From Melastoma dodecandrum (taxonomy: Eukaryota > Streptophyta > Magnoliopsida > Myrtales > Melastomataceae), in NCBI GenBank assembly GCA_029817715.1, contig JARUPY010000288.1, positions 62,001 to 126,000 on the forward strand: a DNA stretch of 64,000 nucleotides. Reading direction: 5' to 3'. The position numbers and the translations under genes were made by a program. This document shows, piece by piece, positions 1 to 11,450 of this stretch. Under the pieces are notes generated by a model. The model made no database searches and had not been told where the DNA came from. It saw nothing but the letters and a program-made list of their open reading frames with translations. The first letter of the stretch is position 1, and every line of letters begins with the position of its first letter.

Positions 1-740
1 GTAGTATTCTCTTCTCGATTTTCTCGGTAGAAATTGCATTAGGTCATATATCAACCGGCCGAGCCTGCTTCGACGCGGCAGTAACTTCAGATTATTCTTC
101 GGCGACGTGAGATAACTCCTCTATCAAGACGTTTTTAATACTCGGTAGCTTCTTTCCTTTGTTTTCGATTGATCCTATGAATTTATCTACTTTTGATTCA
201 TTTTGTATTTTTCGACCAGAAATAGGTGCTCGCCTCCATTAAACCCGACCAGATTCCAATATCAATTCGCGGGCGTTCACTTCCCTGCGGCGAACCCGAG
301 TTTCTGGCCAGCGAAAGGAGGGGAGGACAAATTCCTGGCGTCAGCGAATAGCAATCTTGCCATCCTTTCCCTATAATGGCAGAAAGTCAACATCTTCCCT
401 ATTGCCCGAGTCACTGTAGGCTCAATTTTCTTAAGGAAGCATCCGCTGATTCTCTGGATTTGAAGTCCCTGCACCGAAGCCACAATCGCCACGCATTATC
501 ATCAACAGCCACGTTTCGTTTGGTTCTGGATTAGCGTATGCCCCGCTGCAGCAGTGTTGCTCGTCTCCAAACGCCCTGCAAGCGCTCTCGCAGGCCACGT
601 CGTCCGCCACCTTCAGTTCTGCGGGGCAGCCCACGCTTAAATCCGTGATGCACCCCGTGGCTACGCACGTCCCTGACCGACCCCCTCTTTCTATAAATTC
701 ATCCCAACACCCCCCACGTCTTTGGAGAAGCCATCTGACG
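1..740. other. Left edge of a duplicated block; no intact gene
   Basis: The first base of the window matches position 40116, so copy 1 of the duplicated block starts at or before the window edge. Bases 1-340 match 40116-40455 closely. From about 341 copy 1 carries roughly 745 bp (to about 1090), including the C2 exon, that copy 2 lacks. Several short open frames occur on both strands; none resembles a known protein. Confidence 0.5.
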
Positions 741-1465
741 ATGAAGCTGTCCGTCCTTGTTTTGGAGGCGAAGGACTTGCCTTTGCCCGGCACCAGCTCT
801 GCCTCCGGGCCGTACGTGAAGGTCAGGGTTGGTAACTCCAAGTCCAGGACTAGACTGTTGTGGAACAACCCCAACCCCAAGTGGAACGAGGAATTCGTGT
901 TTACCGCCGACGACCCGGCCACCGCGGGTGAAGGTTCCAATCCTGTCGTTCGTCAGGAGGGGATGAGGAAGGGGCCCGGTGATGATGATGCCGCCCACGT
1001 GGTTTGCCATCGGGAGGCCGACTACGTAGAAGCTCCTTTGCGAGGACTGTGGGAAGATTCTTCTTTCGTTTTTTTTTGCATTGTGATCCACAAAAGTTCG
1101 GCCGCTGATGTCTGCGAGGATCGAGATTTATTAGATTCGCGCAAAGGCACAGGTTGCAAGACGAGAGACGGTAAAGAAATGGTGAAGCCTATCACCAGGC
1201 GTATCGAGAAGATCTTTGTGAAGGATGTCAGAGTTTCCGAGATGGATGAATCTTTGGAATTATCGGGCACACCCTCTGAGAACGATGACAGCACGGATGA
1301 GTGCAGCAGCGCCAGCCATGGCTTTGAAGAAGCAGTCGACATGATGCGGTCACGAGATTCCGGGAAAGAACACTCATCATGGACCAACTTTTGGAATTCA
1401 CTCATCAGAAAGTGCAGCTCGCCGACCTTACTCGACAGAACAATCTGCAGCTCCTGCATGGCAAT
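741..1465 (+). pseudogene. C2 and GRAM domain protein fragment (At5g50170-like), copy 1
   Basis: The reading frame from the ATG at 741 gives the start of a C2 domain (MKLSVLVLEAKDLP, then PYVKVRVG, then NPKWNEEFVF). After a frame change near 930-990 another frame gives TWFAIGRP and then CGKILLS, as expected for the end of this C2 domain, with an in-frame stop between them. From about 1100 the linker follows (GKEMVKPITRRIEKIF, then TDECSSASHGFEEAVDMM). As I recall it, the Arabidopsis At5g50170 linker has matching elements (GKHIMKNIVNHIDKLF, CSSSATCTGFEEGLDLM). Intact family members go on to GRAM and VASt-type domains and act at membranes; nothing of those is present here. Frameshift, stop and truncation make this a pseudogene. 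Copy 2 (40469-40834) keeps only the linker. Confidence 0.7.
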
Positions 1466-2247
1466 ACATGAGGGGATTAATCGACGAGCACAGTGTCCAA
1501 GACCGCGACGCAAATCCAACTTCAGAAGCCATTGTTAGTGTCGAGAATCCAGTCTCTCATGGAGCTTCTTCACATGGCAATAGATCCGGGTTCAGTAATG
1601 GTCACGGTCCATTCGTTGGTACAGTTAATAATGGAAGGTTTAGTCTTGAGGACGGAAAGGAGGCTCCCGATGGTCTATCATCCAGAAACGAACCAATACT
1701 TAGTGAAGGCACTGTTCCTTGGCCAATCCACTCAGCAGAACAATTCCCAGAAGACTTGCAGGAAGTTGTCAATAATATTCCCATTGTGAGCCGGTTTGGG
1801 ATGATCTACCCACCCTAGTAGCATCAATAGTTGGGACTTCAGAGTTTTCGGATTTGTTGGGTTAATGAAAGTTTCCCGAGGTTATAGCACTCGTCGGAGT
1901 CCCTGCTTCCTTATGTCCCCATGCTCGGCGAGTCCGCAGAAATAAATCTTACAAATAATGATGAGCCTCAACTAAATCTTAAGGTCGGACCAACTCATGT
2001 ACAGGAAATATTCGGTTTTTGCACTGTTGATGACTCGAAGAGTGATCCGTCCCCGGAAGAGCTTTTAAATTGTCATGGACTGAAAGTTCCTGCGGAAGCA
2101 CAATTAATAGATGAGGTTGAATTCATGCCAAATGATTATTTGGTGACCCACGTTGGCACTGAGATTCCTATTGAAGATGAAAACACCAGGGTGCAACTGC
2201 CGCAGAGAGAAGAAATGCCAGAGGATGAAATATTAGAAAAGGGAAAC
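1466..2247 (+). pseudogene. Gene fragment shared with the HAC-like pseudogene, copy 1 (truncated)
   Basis: Two open stretches (about 1468-1818 and 1921-2247) match 40844-41239 and 41295-41621 almost base for base. In copy 2 the second stretch runs on into a zinc-finger/PHD region like that of plant p300/CBP-type histone acetyltransferases (HAC). In copy 1 it is cut at 2247, where the 9.94-kb retroelement array begins. The fragment is acidic and has no motif I recognise by itself, so the HAC link rests on the copy 2 continuation. A stop near 1860 separates the stretches, and a dinucleotide difference near 1782 (relative to copy 2) shifts the frame of the first. Not expected to encode a functional protein. 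Confidence 0.5.
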
Positions 2248-4339
2248 TGCCCATGAGATTGATAAAAAATTTGTCGCTTTGCCAGTAGATTGCTACTGCA
2301 GGAAGGATTTGCGACAGAACTTGAGAAGTTGTCTTAGGCTGGGTATGTGGCAGCGTTGCCTGTGACTTGATCGTTGTTGATGTTTGTTGGCCTTTGCATC
2401 TGCTTGATCTTCTGTGGCCGTATCATCTGAAAATCCTGATCCCCATGTGCTTGCGTCAGTGTGATTCGAGGCTTTGTTGGCTGTCAGGGCATGTCAATCG
2501 TGTATTTGATTATTTCAGTGTCCAAAGACACTTGGGATTTGACGGGAGATAGGTGCTTAGAAGGAATTTGTCCTATCTCCAGGAAGCTTCCCATCTTCTT
2601 CATTCATTCGAAGCATCATTGCCACTGATTTTGCCGTCGTGAGGAATTTGGGCATTCTTTTTCTGCTGTGCATCTTGGGCGACAACAGCCGCAGCCGCAT
2701 CAGAAATGATGATATCTATACAGATGGATCTTCTCTCTTTGATTGATCAATGTGTTGTGATACCGAGAGATCCGTGAATCGGAATCCTAACGCAAAGTCT
2801 GTCTATAGCATCTCATGTGGTGAACAACGTTGCAAAAGCAAGAAATGGCGGGGAATCAGTGGCAGATAGCTTCGAAGCATCATGTTGGGGTGCCGAATGT
2901 GGCTGCAGCTTGTTGCTATTGTATCTTTAGTATGCTCTCTCCCTTATTTACTTATTTGTGTAAAATGGATCCTAAAATTATATGGATTTGGGCTATGGCC
3001 ATTTTATGGGAGATTAATTTGAGGTATTACAGTTTGCCCCTCCTTGTGAGGGAATCTGGAATGATTTTCTCGCAAGGATATCAGGAATACCTCAAATTAT
3101 ATTTCGAGAGTGTCGTTGGTCGACATGCACCCTAAAAGCTCTTCAAGAAAGTCATTAGTCACGACGAAAACAAAAACAACTAAATGTACATGCACATTAT
3201 GCTTCGTTTTGTTTTCTTTTTAAAAGCATGTTTCTAAGCGAGTGTAGAGAAGGTTTTCTGACTTCTCTCGTGTTTTACTCTCATTTCTGAAAGCCACTCC
3301 AGTTGGGTTTCAGAATTCCTTTGACATGGATGCTCATGTACCGGTCGAAGGAGTCTTTGCTTGGGTTATAATGTGGCTTCGGCATAAGGCCTCTTGGATT
3401 GAAGGTTTAAATTCATCATTTGAAAGAAGGAGTCTAAGGACCTCATCGGAAGCTACTTGACCGTAGAGTCTTCACCGTTCAAGCAAATTATCTATCTTTC
3501 AGACAGCTCACTAGTTGACGTGTTTTATTGGGGATGAATAACTGGTAGGTGTGGACAATCCACTTTGGGGAAAGCTTTGTTTTAGAATTGTTTGAGGAGT
3601 AGCACCTTTGCTTTTGCGACCAGCAATGTCTGCCCTGGTGCTTTATTTTTGCTCTTTTGATTTTCATCTTGCGCTCTCTTTTAAAGACTTTGGTCTTTGC
3701 GCTAATTCTTTCTTTTCTTTGCTGGATTACAGGGATTTGCCCCGCTTTATTTTCTGACAATATCTTTTCGAATTTGTATGCTTAAGAAGCTCTTTGAGAA
3801 GCTCGATCTTTAAGAACGATTCAACTGGTAAGCTTAACTGTCGATGGTGCATCTTTGCTTGAACCTTGAGGAAGTGTTGCCTCTACGGCCCGTTGCTTCC
3901 GGTTCCTAGCTATAAGATCTCTTTTAACCTCAATGTGAGGCGGTCCTTAGACTCGTTAGGAGTAGTGTATGAAGAAACTTCAACTTTGGCTCAGAGGGGT
4001 TTAGCAATGGTTAATGTTTCGTGTTTGGGATAGAGAAGAAATGCTCGATCTCATCCCGGTTTAGAGCATCTTTTGTCAAAGGATTCGTTATCCGTCTGAA
4101 TACTCGTGTATGAATCCTCACAGTGTTTGCGCTCATCACTCTGGGTAAGTGTTTGGGAATAGGCTTGCCTTCTCCACTCTCGCTCAGAAATATTTTTATT
4201 AAAGATTAGTTTCGAATTGTATGCAAATGAGCACACAAATACTTTAGAAATAAACAGGTTTAGGTACTCAAACCTCTGCAGTGCTCTTGTGCACTTTCGT
4301 ATTCTGATTTCTTTTAAATTAAACCTGGAACGGCTTCCA

Positions 4340-6700
4340 CCCGACCACCCTCGCCGTTGCCTAGGTGTTTGTACCGTACTGTGAGGATGCCCATGTACCT
4401 GCACAGTTCACAACGGACAGAGACGAAGTTAGCTCATGTACTCTGACTCTCATTTGGGGAGACAACAATTGAGTAAAGTATCCGCTGGGGAGATGAGAAG
4501 GATATGTCCATCTCGATGATAGTTCTGGAAGGATATGCTTGTATGTCCGATCATTGTTGAGGAATGCGACGTATGTAATCAACTCCAGCTTGAATGAAGG
4601 CAGGACTCCAGCTGGGGAAATGGAGATACGACTCCATCTAGGGAATTATGAGAAATTTTGTTAGAGAGCAGTGTAGATGATACTCCGTTTTAGTACGATC
4701 ATCTTTGGTGATGACAAAGGCAATTTCGAAGCTTTAGTTCGAAATTTTCCTCCCAACCGCCCGCGCCTTTGTCTATAAAATAGGATGTTCATGTACCTAT
4801 GCTAGGCAAAGGACAGACAACAAGTGAGCTCATGTAACTTGTTTCTTTTATCATAGGAATGAAGTTTGCTCATGTAACTTCATTTATATGAAAGGTGAAG
4901 TAGAGTTTCGATACTTCCCTTTTCTATGTGTTTCGTCATTGCATCTTTGTCCGGAGGAATCAAAGGATTGACGAAATAGTTACTCTCGCTTGATGTCTGT
5001 TGTGTAAGGAAGCTCATGTACCTATCAAACAGATGGCGAAAACACAAGTGAATTCATGCGACTTGTTTCTGTTGGAGTAAGAATGAAGTTTGCTCATGTG
5101 ACTTCATTTGTAAGAAAGGTGAAGTAGAGTTTTGATACTTCCCTTTGGTATGATTTCGTCATTGCGTCTTCGTCCGATGGAGTCAAAGGTTTGACGAAAT
5201 TGCTACGAGACTTTGGCTTGAAGCTTTGCCGCCCTACCACCCTCGCCTTTGTTATAGGAGTTTTGTACCATTCGTGTGAGGAGCTCTTGTACCTGCTCAC
5301 GAGACAAAGGACGTACAACAAGTGAGCTCATGCAACTTGTTCTCTTTTAAAGTCAGAATGAAGTTTGCTTGTGTAACTTCTTTTATATGAATGGTGAAGT
5401 GGCGTAAGGTTTTTGTACTTCCCTTTTATAGGGTTTCGTCATTGCGTCTTCGTCCGATGGAATCGAAGGTTTGACGAAGTAGCTACTCTTGCTTGATGTC
5501 TGTTGTGTAAGGATGCTCATGTACCTATCAAACAGATGGCTAGAAACAAGGAAATTCTGGTAACTTGTTTCTTCTGTTAGAGTAAGAATGAAGTTTGCTC
5601 GTGTAACTTCATTTGTAAGAAAAGTGAAGTAGAATTTTGTTACTTCCTTTTTGCATGGTTTCGTCATTGCGTCTTCGTCCAATGGAATCGAACGTCTGAC
5701 GAAATTGCTAAAAGACTTTGACTTGAGCCACCCTGCCACCCTCGCCTTTGTCATAGGAGTTTCGCACCATACGTGTGAGGAGCTCTTGTACCTGCCCACG
5801 AGACAAAGGACGTAAGCGAAATGAGCTCATGTAATTTCACTTAACTTGATGAAGAGAGTAAATTTGTATGATTCTCCCTTTTCATTTGTATTGTCAGTGT
5901 TCTTTGCCCCAGTTGACTGCCTGGGGATATAAAGAGGTTTGCTGACGTAGATTGTTCTGAAGCGTTGGCTTGAAACTTCATCGCTTGTCTTTGTTGTCTG
6001 CTTAAGACGCTCATGTATTTTCACGTATTGTTTCTTTGTCTTGTTGATCATGAGTGTTGTTTCGAAGCTTTAATTCGAAAGTTGTCTTGATTTACATGAT
6101 AGGATGTTGTTATATCTTCTCGTCTGCCTAGCTTGTTTATGTGCTCCATTTAATGTTATTTGCCATTTTGTCAACTGAGAGTTATCCAAGATTGCTCAGT
6201 CTCATCCCAGGATAACTTGGAGATATGCCCCAGAGTCGCTCGGAGACATGTCCATGATCACTCAGAGATTTGCCCCAGGATCGGTCGAGGATTTGCCCAA
6301 GGATCGCTAGGAGATTTGTCATAGGACTGTTCTCGTGTTGTCGTCATCATTGTTTTACTAACGAAGGTTGTTTCGAAACTTTGGCTCGAAATGTTTCCAC
6401 CCTACTACCCTCGCCTTCGTCGTCTGCCTAGGATGTTCACATACCTATGAGACAAGCCGAAGGGCAAAACAGGTAAGCTCATGCAACCTGTTCTGCAGAG
6501 AATGTATTAGTTGAGGAACGAATACTCCCTTTCTTGTAGATTGTCGTTTTGTTGATAACGAAGGATATTTTGAAGCTTTGGCTCAAAACTGTTTCAAGGC
6601 TTTGGCTCGAAACTTTACCACCCTGCCACCCACGCCTTCGTCAACATGCGACAAGGGCTAATATAAGTGAGCTCATGTAACTTATTTTCATAAATAGGGA
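4340..6700. repeat. Array of degenerate hairpin cassettes in unit A
   Basis: Diverged cassettes of about 235-275 bp (starts near 4816, 5053, 5326 and 5560, then looser copies) share the phrases CTCATGTAACTT, CCACCCTCGCC and TTCGTCATTGCGTC. Each holds small inverted repeats with an 11-nt loop around GCTCATG: arms at 4819-4825/4837-4843, 4858-4865/4877-4884, 5044-5049/5061-5066, 5082-5089/5101-5108, 5317-5323/5335-5341, 5587-5594/5606-5613, 5818-5822/5834-5838, 6468-6474/6486-6492 and 6663-6668/6680-6685. Arm sequences differ between copies but remain complementary. Longer nested stems are also present. The short open frames here do not look like genes. Confidence 0.7.
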
Positions 6701-8797
6701 AGTATTGATCATGGAACGAATACTCCCTTTCATGTGTAGTAACATTGAAGATTGTCTACGTTGAGTGCTTGTGGCAGTTTTTCTCCGTTAATGTGGTTGT
6801 TTTCTTGAAAGGGCATGCCAAGTCGATTATCCTTGGATGTGCATTGTTGATTGCCCATTGAGGTGGGGCTGGGTGGGTAACTAGCCTCTCATGTGGTGGG
6901 CCTTCTCCTTGGGATGAGCTCCAGAGAATCAGTAGTTGAATTTCTGCTGGATTGATTGCTTAGGTATCGTGGATGAGCTTGATGGGAGTTGCCCGGGTCC
7001 GAGTACGCGTCATTGTTAGGTAGATCGCATGTTCTTTGATGTAGGGGGAAGCTGTTATGCAAGCGTTGCCCCAAACGATTCATCTTGGTGGTTTGGGTAT
7101 CGGTGGCCCCGCCAGACATGTAATGAATTGTTGAAAGGCGGGTAACGCAAATGGGAGCTTCTGATGCCGGTCACACTATGTATTTGCCGTCTCTTGAAGA
7201 ATCTGGTCCATATTGTTCATGTTTTTGTCATGGGGATGCTTTGGATCTGGCGTTCGTCCAGTTCTTGTTATCAAAGAAACAATGAGGCTGAATCTCTGTA
7301 AACGTCGAGTGATCGTATTTGAAGGTTGATTGATTGCAGGTATCCTGATATCGTGATGTCATTGTGAAGGTTGATGTTTGCCCCTTGTGCTAAAATGTAT
7401 TGCTGGCATGGTGAAGAAAGTCGACGACGGGATGCATGTAAGAGGATTTGCCCCTTGTCTGATTAATTGATGTTGAGGATCAGGGCTTGACACGTAAATT
7501 GGAGGATTGCCTCTTGTCGATCCTGATCAGGTTGCCTGATTTTGAGAATCAAGGCTTGAGTTATAAAAGGGATTGCCCTTGTCTGAGTCGCCCGATGTTG
7601 AGGATCGGGGCTTGGGATGAGCTGAAGAATATAGCTTCGACGAAAAAGCTAAGAAGGACGTTCTTGTTGGTGCTAAAGTTGTGGTAGCTGATGATGTAAT
7701 AGAGTTGCTTCTGCTTCCTTGGAGCGGTGGTTGATTAGTGGGGGATGACGTTCCACGATAGTGACATGTCAATGGATAGTTCTTTGGTTTGTCATTAGTC
7801 TTGATGTCGATGGAGATTGGCCTTTTGAAATGTAACCTCCTTGGGGTTTTGATATTGTTGTAGATTCGGTTTTGAACCTTGGTAGTCGTTGGGTGATCTT
7901 TGGTTTTCGTGTTTTGCTTTGGGCCTTAGCAGTTGTCAGAATTGCTTTGGCCTTTGTGTCGTTGGATATGCAGCTTTAGACCTTGGTTGCCGCCATCGTA
8001 TCCTTGGTATTCTTGTGCTTGTAGATTTGTAATGTCATGCCTTATCCCTAGTCCCATTCGAGGAGCCATGTTGGAGAATTAAACCTCGAAAAGAAAGTAG
8101 AAAGAAGGATTGGATTAGTATCATGCAACAGTGTAATCGATGCATGATAAGTTTATATGGCTGCTTAATCGCACTCGTATATGTGTATGCATTTACAAAT
8201 GAAATGCAATAATGTCATGAAACAATTATTGTAAATGATTTGTTAATTTGAAAACTGTGATTAGACAGACCCTCATGTGGTTGCCCAAATGTATGATATG
8301 CAATAAGCGGTAATAGTAAGTACGGTAATAAGAGAAAAGATGTTTCTTGGAGCCTGCTGTAATAAGCTTGACCTAACTGTAAAATGAGCATGGTTAGCTT
8401 TACAATTATAGCAGACAAAGCGTACCTAACACCTGTCCCTGCACAAGTAGCAGTCACTTAGTAACACGCAAATGCACGTGCAGCGTCTGGCACCTGTAGT
8501 GGGCATGCAATTCTAGACTCGGATGGAGGTTTCTAGACCTCCCTCGGACTAAGGGAGGCGGGTCCCGGTCCATAGCCTACAAGCCGCAGGAAGCAGCGAG
8601 GCCGTGCCTTTCGGTGACCCCCTAAAGATCCTAGTCCCGGGTATAGGGACTTACCTAAGTATGCCTAGGAAAGCGGTAAACATACACAGGGAGGAGATCA
8701 TGCAAAAGGCACCGAGCTAATCAATTACATGCGAAAACAAGTAACTCCTCTCCACATGTGGTAAAAAGGCTTTCGGTAGGAATCCACATGCGGAGTG

Positions 8798-8815
8798 TCC
8801 CCAGCGGAGTCGCCA
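8798..8815 (-). promoter_or_regulatory. Primer-binding-site-like motif, unit A
   Basis: On the minus strand this reads TGGCGACTCCGCTGGGGA. It starts with TGG, as a PBS complementary to a tRNA CCA end must, and I recall the same motif at LTR-internal junctions of plant Tat/Ogre elements. The tRNA was not identified. Bases CA occur six positions upstream on that strand. Confidence 0.45.
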
Positions 8816-11450
8816 CCCGGGATGTGCGCGCGCCCTTCCGGCCTAGCGGCGCGCGGCGGCGGTTCCGGCTAGCCCGAGGATCCGGGCCCGCTCCCCCGAG
8901 GCCCAGTCCGGTCGGCGTTACGGCTCGAACGCCGGACGCTGCGGAAAGGGGCCCCGGGTTGGGCCTTCCCTTGATTCGCGAACGGGTCTGCGGGGCGTTT
9001 CGCCAACCGTCTCCAGTTCCCTGGAGGCGGCGAGCGAAAGGCTGCGTTAAGGCCTCGCTCGCGAATTTCGGGGAGGGCCCAAGGAGCGGCTCGAGTAGCC
9101 GTCACCTCACCCCAAATGGCTCCGAAAAAAGGGTGGTGGTTTAGTTTTAGCTTTGGAAAACTGTTGTTCGGAGTCGCCACCGACTTAGTTTAAAAATGTG
9201 ATTTTAAGTCGGAAAAATCAGAGTCTGGGTTCGGGGATTCCTATTTACTAACCTTAATATCCTACCACATGCGAAAAGGGTGGCGATTTGTCCAAAAAAG
9301 AGTTAGCTTTTGATTGACGGGTGTTGGACCCGATCCGGGAGTGGGCCGGACTCTTGTCAACGTTTTAACGGGCTTTGGACCCGAATTTAGGTTGGTTGAA
9401 TTAAAACCAGGCATGCGACGTATAAACCTAAAGCCTAAGTCACGCACGCAACCACAGACAATAATTTAGATCAAAAGGGCGGGGAAGGGGCGGTGATTGC
9501 GGGCCTATGCACTTGGGCCCGCAATCCGTTACAAGTGAGCTTTTAAAATGAAACTCGGGGAGGCCCGCACCTCCCCTTTGTACCTTTGTTTGAAGGTTGG
9601 GGCCGCTTTGTCTTCAAGCCCGCGGTTTTTTAGGCCGGGGTGGATCCGCGCGGTTTGATACACGCGCCTTCGAGTTCGTCTTCGAAACTTTGGAATTGAT
9701 CCTTCGAAGTTGCATGCTCAGTGTACATGCAAAGAAAATATAAGAGTGGTCAGAAAATCCTAATTTAAATCGAAGTGAATAATTAGGACTTAATGAAATA
9801 AGAGAGATACTTACGGGGCGTTGTGAGCCCGTTGATGTCGATCGCCCGCGCCGTCGGAGGATGATATTCCTTGGTAGTGAATTCCTCGGTGTTTACATGC
9901 AAAGTAGAGGAAGAAACAATGCCATGCCATGCCATGCCATTAATATCGATCAAATTTGAATGAAATTCGAATCGAATTAGTAAGACATGTCTTACCGTAT
10001 GAATCGGTGGGGTCGGATTGTGATCCTTCGAGATGTCCAAGTTTCACCGTGTTTTACATGCAAAACGAAGGGAAGAAAGAGGTTAGTAGTGCACATCAAG
10101 ATAAGATATTAATTCGTATGAAAAATTCAAGTGAGCTTAAATGTAATAAAATTGTGCCGATTTAAAAGAACATATAAAGCACTCAAATATAAGAAGGTCT
10201 CGTTTAATGAAAGTAGTTGGAGCACTTACGGTGACCAAGGATTAGAAAAAGAGATGTATGGGTTTATATTAATTTTAAACAATCAGACAATTGTTAGAAA
10301 TCAAAACCTAGAAAATAACGATTATAATTAGAATGGGAATAGTGTGCGTCATCATATAACCACTAAGTAAAACTAAAACGGGAACGAAGACTTACCTTTT
10401 ATTTTTGAGTCTTTCAGCTCACTCAAACGAAGCTTCATCCGCGAGACCCAGACACGGAGTCGGAGCGATCGCCTCCGCGGGAAGTCAGAGGAGACCAAGG
10501 CCGCGGTGGGTTGGAGGTTACTGTGGTCTGGGGTGTCGGGGAAGGGGTGAGCCGTTCTTGCCGCTTGAACTCGAAACGCCGGAAGGTGGGTTTGCCATCG
10601 CCAGGGCTGGAAACTCCGGGGGAAGTGGGGGCTGCCATCGTGAGCTCTGGGTTTTGCCGGAGTGGCTGAGTCGAGCGCCTGGGGGGAGGCTGGCCGACGT
10701 GGGTTGCTGCCGCCGAAGGAGGAACGCGCCGGGGAACTGCCTTGGAGCTGAGGGTCGCGAGAGGGGGGGTGGATTCGCCGTCGCTGCTGCTGGCTTGGGA
10801 CTGGAGCTTGGGGACGACAGGGGAGGTTGATCCGCCGTCATGGGAGGTGCCGGGAGAGGCTGATGCCGAGGGAGTGGGTTGCTGCCGCCGGTAAAGGGAG
10901 GCGCCGGAGAAAGGTGGAGCTGCCACCGTGAGACCTGGAAGCTCCGGATCCGAAGCGGGGAGTTCGACGCTGGGCTGGGTACGCCGGAGGGAAGGTGAAG
11001 AAGCCGCAGCTGGAGGGGTCGCTGGAGCAAGGGAAGGGACGCCGGAGAGTGGGTCGCTGTGGCGAGTCTGGGCTGAGGTGGCGCGCGAGCCGTCGTCGTG
11101 TGAGCTACTGGTGCGGCTTTGGCGCTACTTGAAGGATTGCTTCACTGCTGCAACGGGGAGCTGGTTCGCTGCCACTTGTGTTCGGGGATGCAGGAGCTCA
11201 CTGCGACTGGAGGTATGACATATCCCTTGCTGTCCCTGGATGAGGAGGCGGCTGAAGGATAGCAACACTGGTGAAGACGGCCGAGAAATGAAAACAGTGA
11301 AGAATCTGATCTTCGGGGATTAAGAAGGTAAGAATTTTCGAAATTCTCGGGAAGAAAGGATGCGAAGGAGCACAGGGGGATCAACGATGGCTTCGAGAAT
11401 CCCCTGCCTCCTTTGAAAGAAGAATGGAGAGAATTTTTTTAGCATTCGTG
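8816..11450 (-). repeat. Proposed LTR of unit A (minus strand)
   Basis: This stretch lies between the PBS-like motif at 8798-8815 and a purine run (on the minus strand) near 11455-11475 that could be the polypurine tract. Its 10400-11220 part is GC-rich and open in several frames on both strands. Canonical TG...CA ends could not be fixed: unit A could start at the CA near 11444, but unit B has AA there. About 2.6 kb would be long but is within the known range for plant Ty3/gypsy LTRs. The alternative is that part of this is leader or 3' UTR. Confidence 0.3.

Noticed and set aside
2830..3135. 101-codon frame conserved in units A, B and (partly) C
   Set aside because: Conservation reflects recent copying of the whole unit. 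It is cut by the array end in unit C and resembles no known protein.
8758..9180. Frames of 103-128 codons around the PBS-like motif
   Set aside because: GC-rich overlapping frames on both strands across an LTR/leader junction, without protein similarity.
10405..11030. Open frames of 141-170 codons on both strands in the GC-rich part of units A and B
   Set aside because: Overlapping frames on both strands, biased composition (proline/serine or glycine/arginine), no motif, and location within a proposed LTR. GC-rich DNA has few stop codons.
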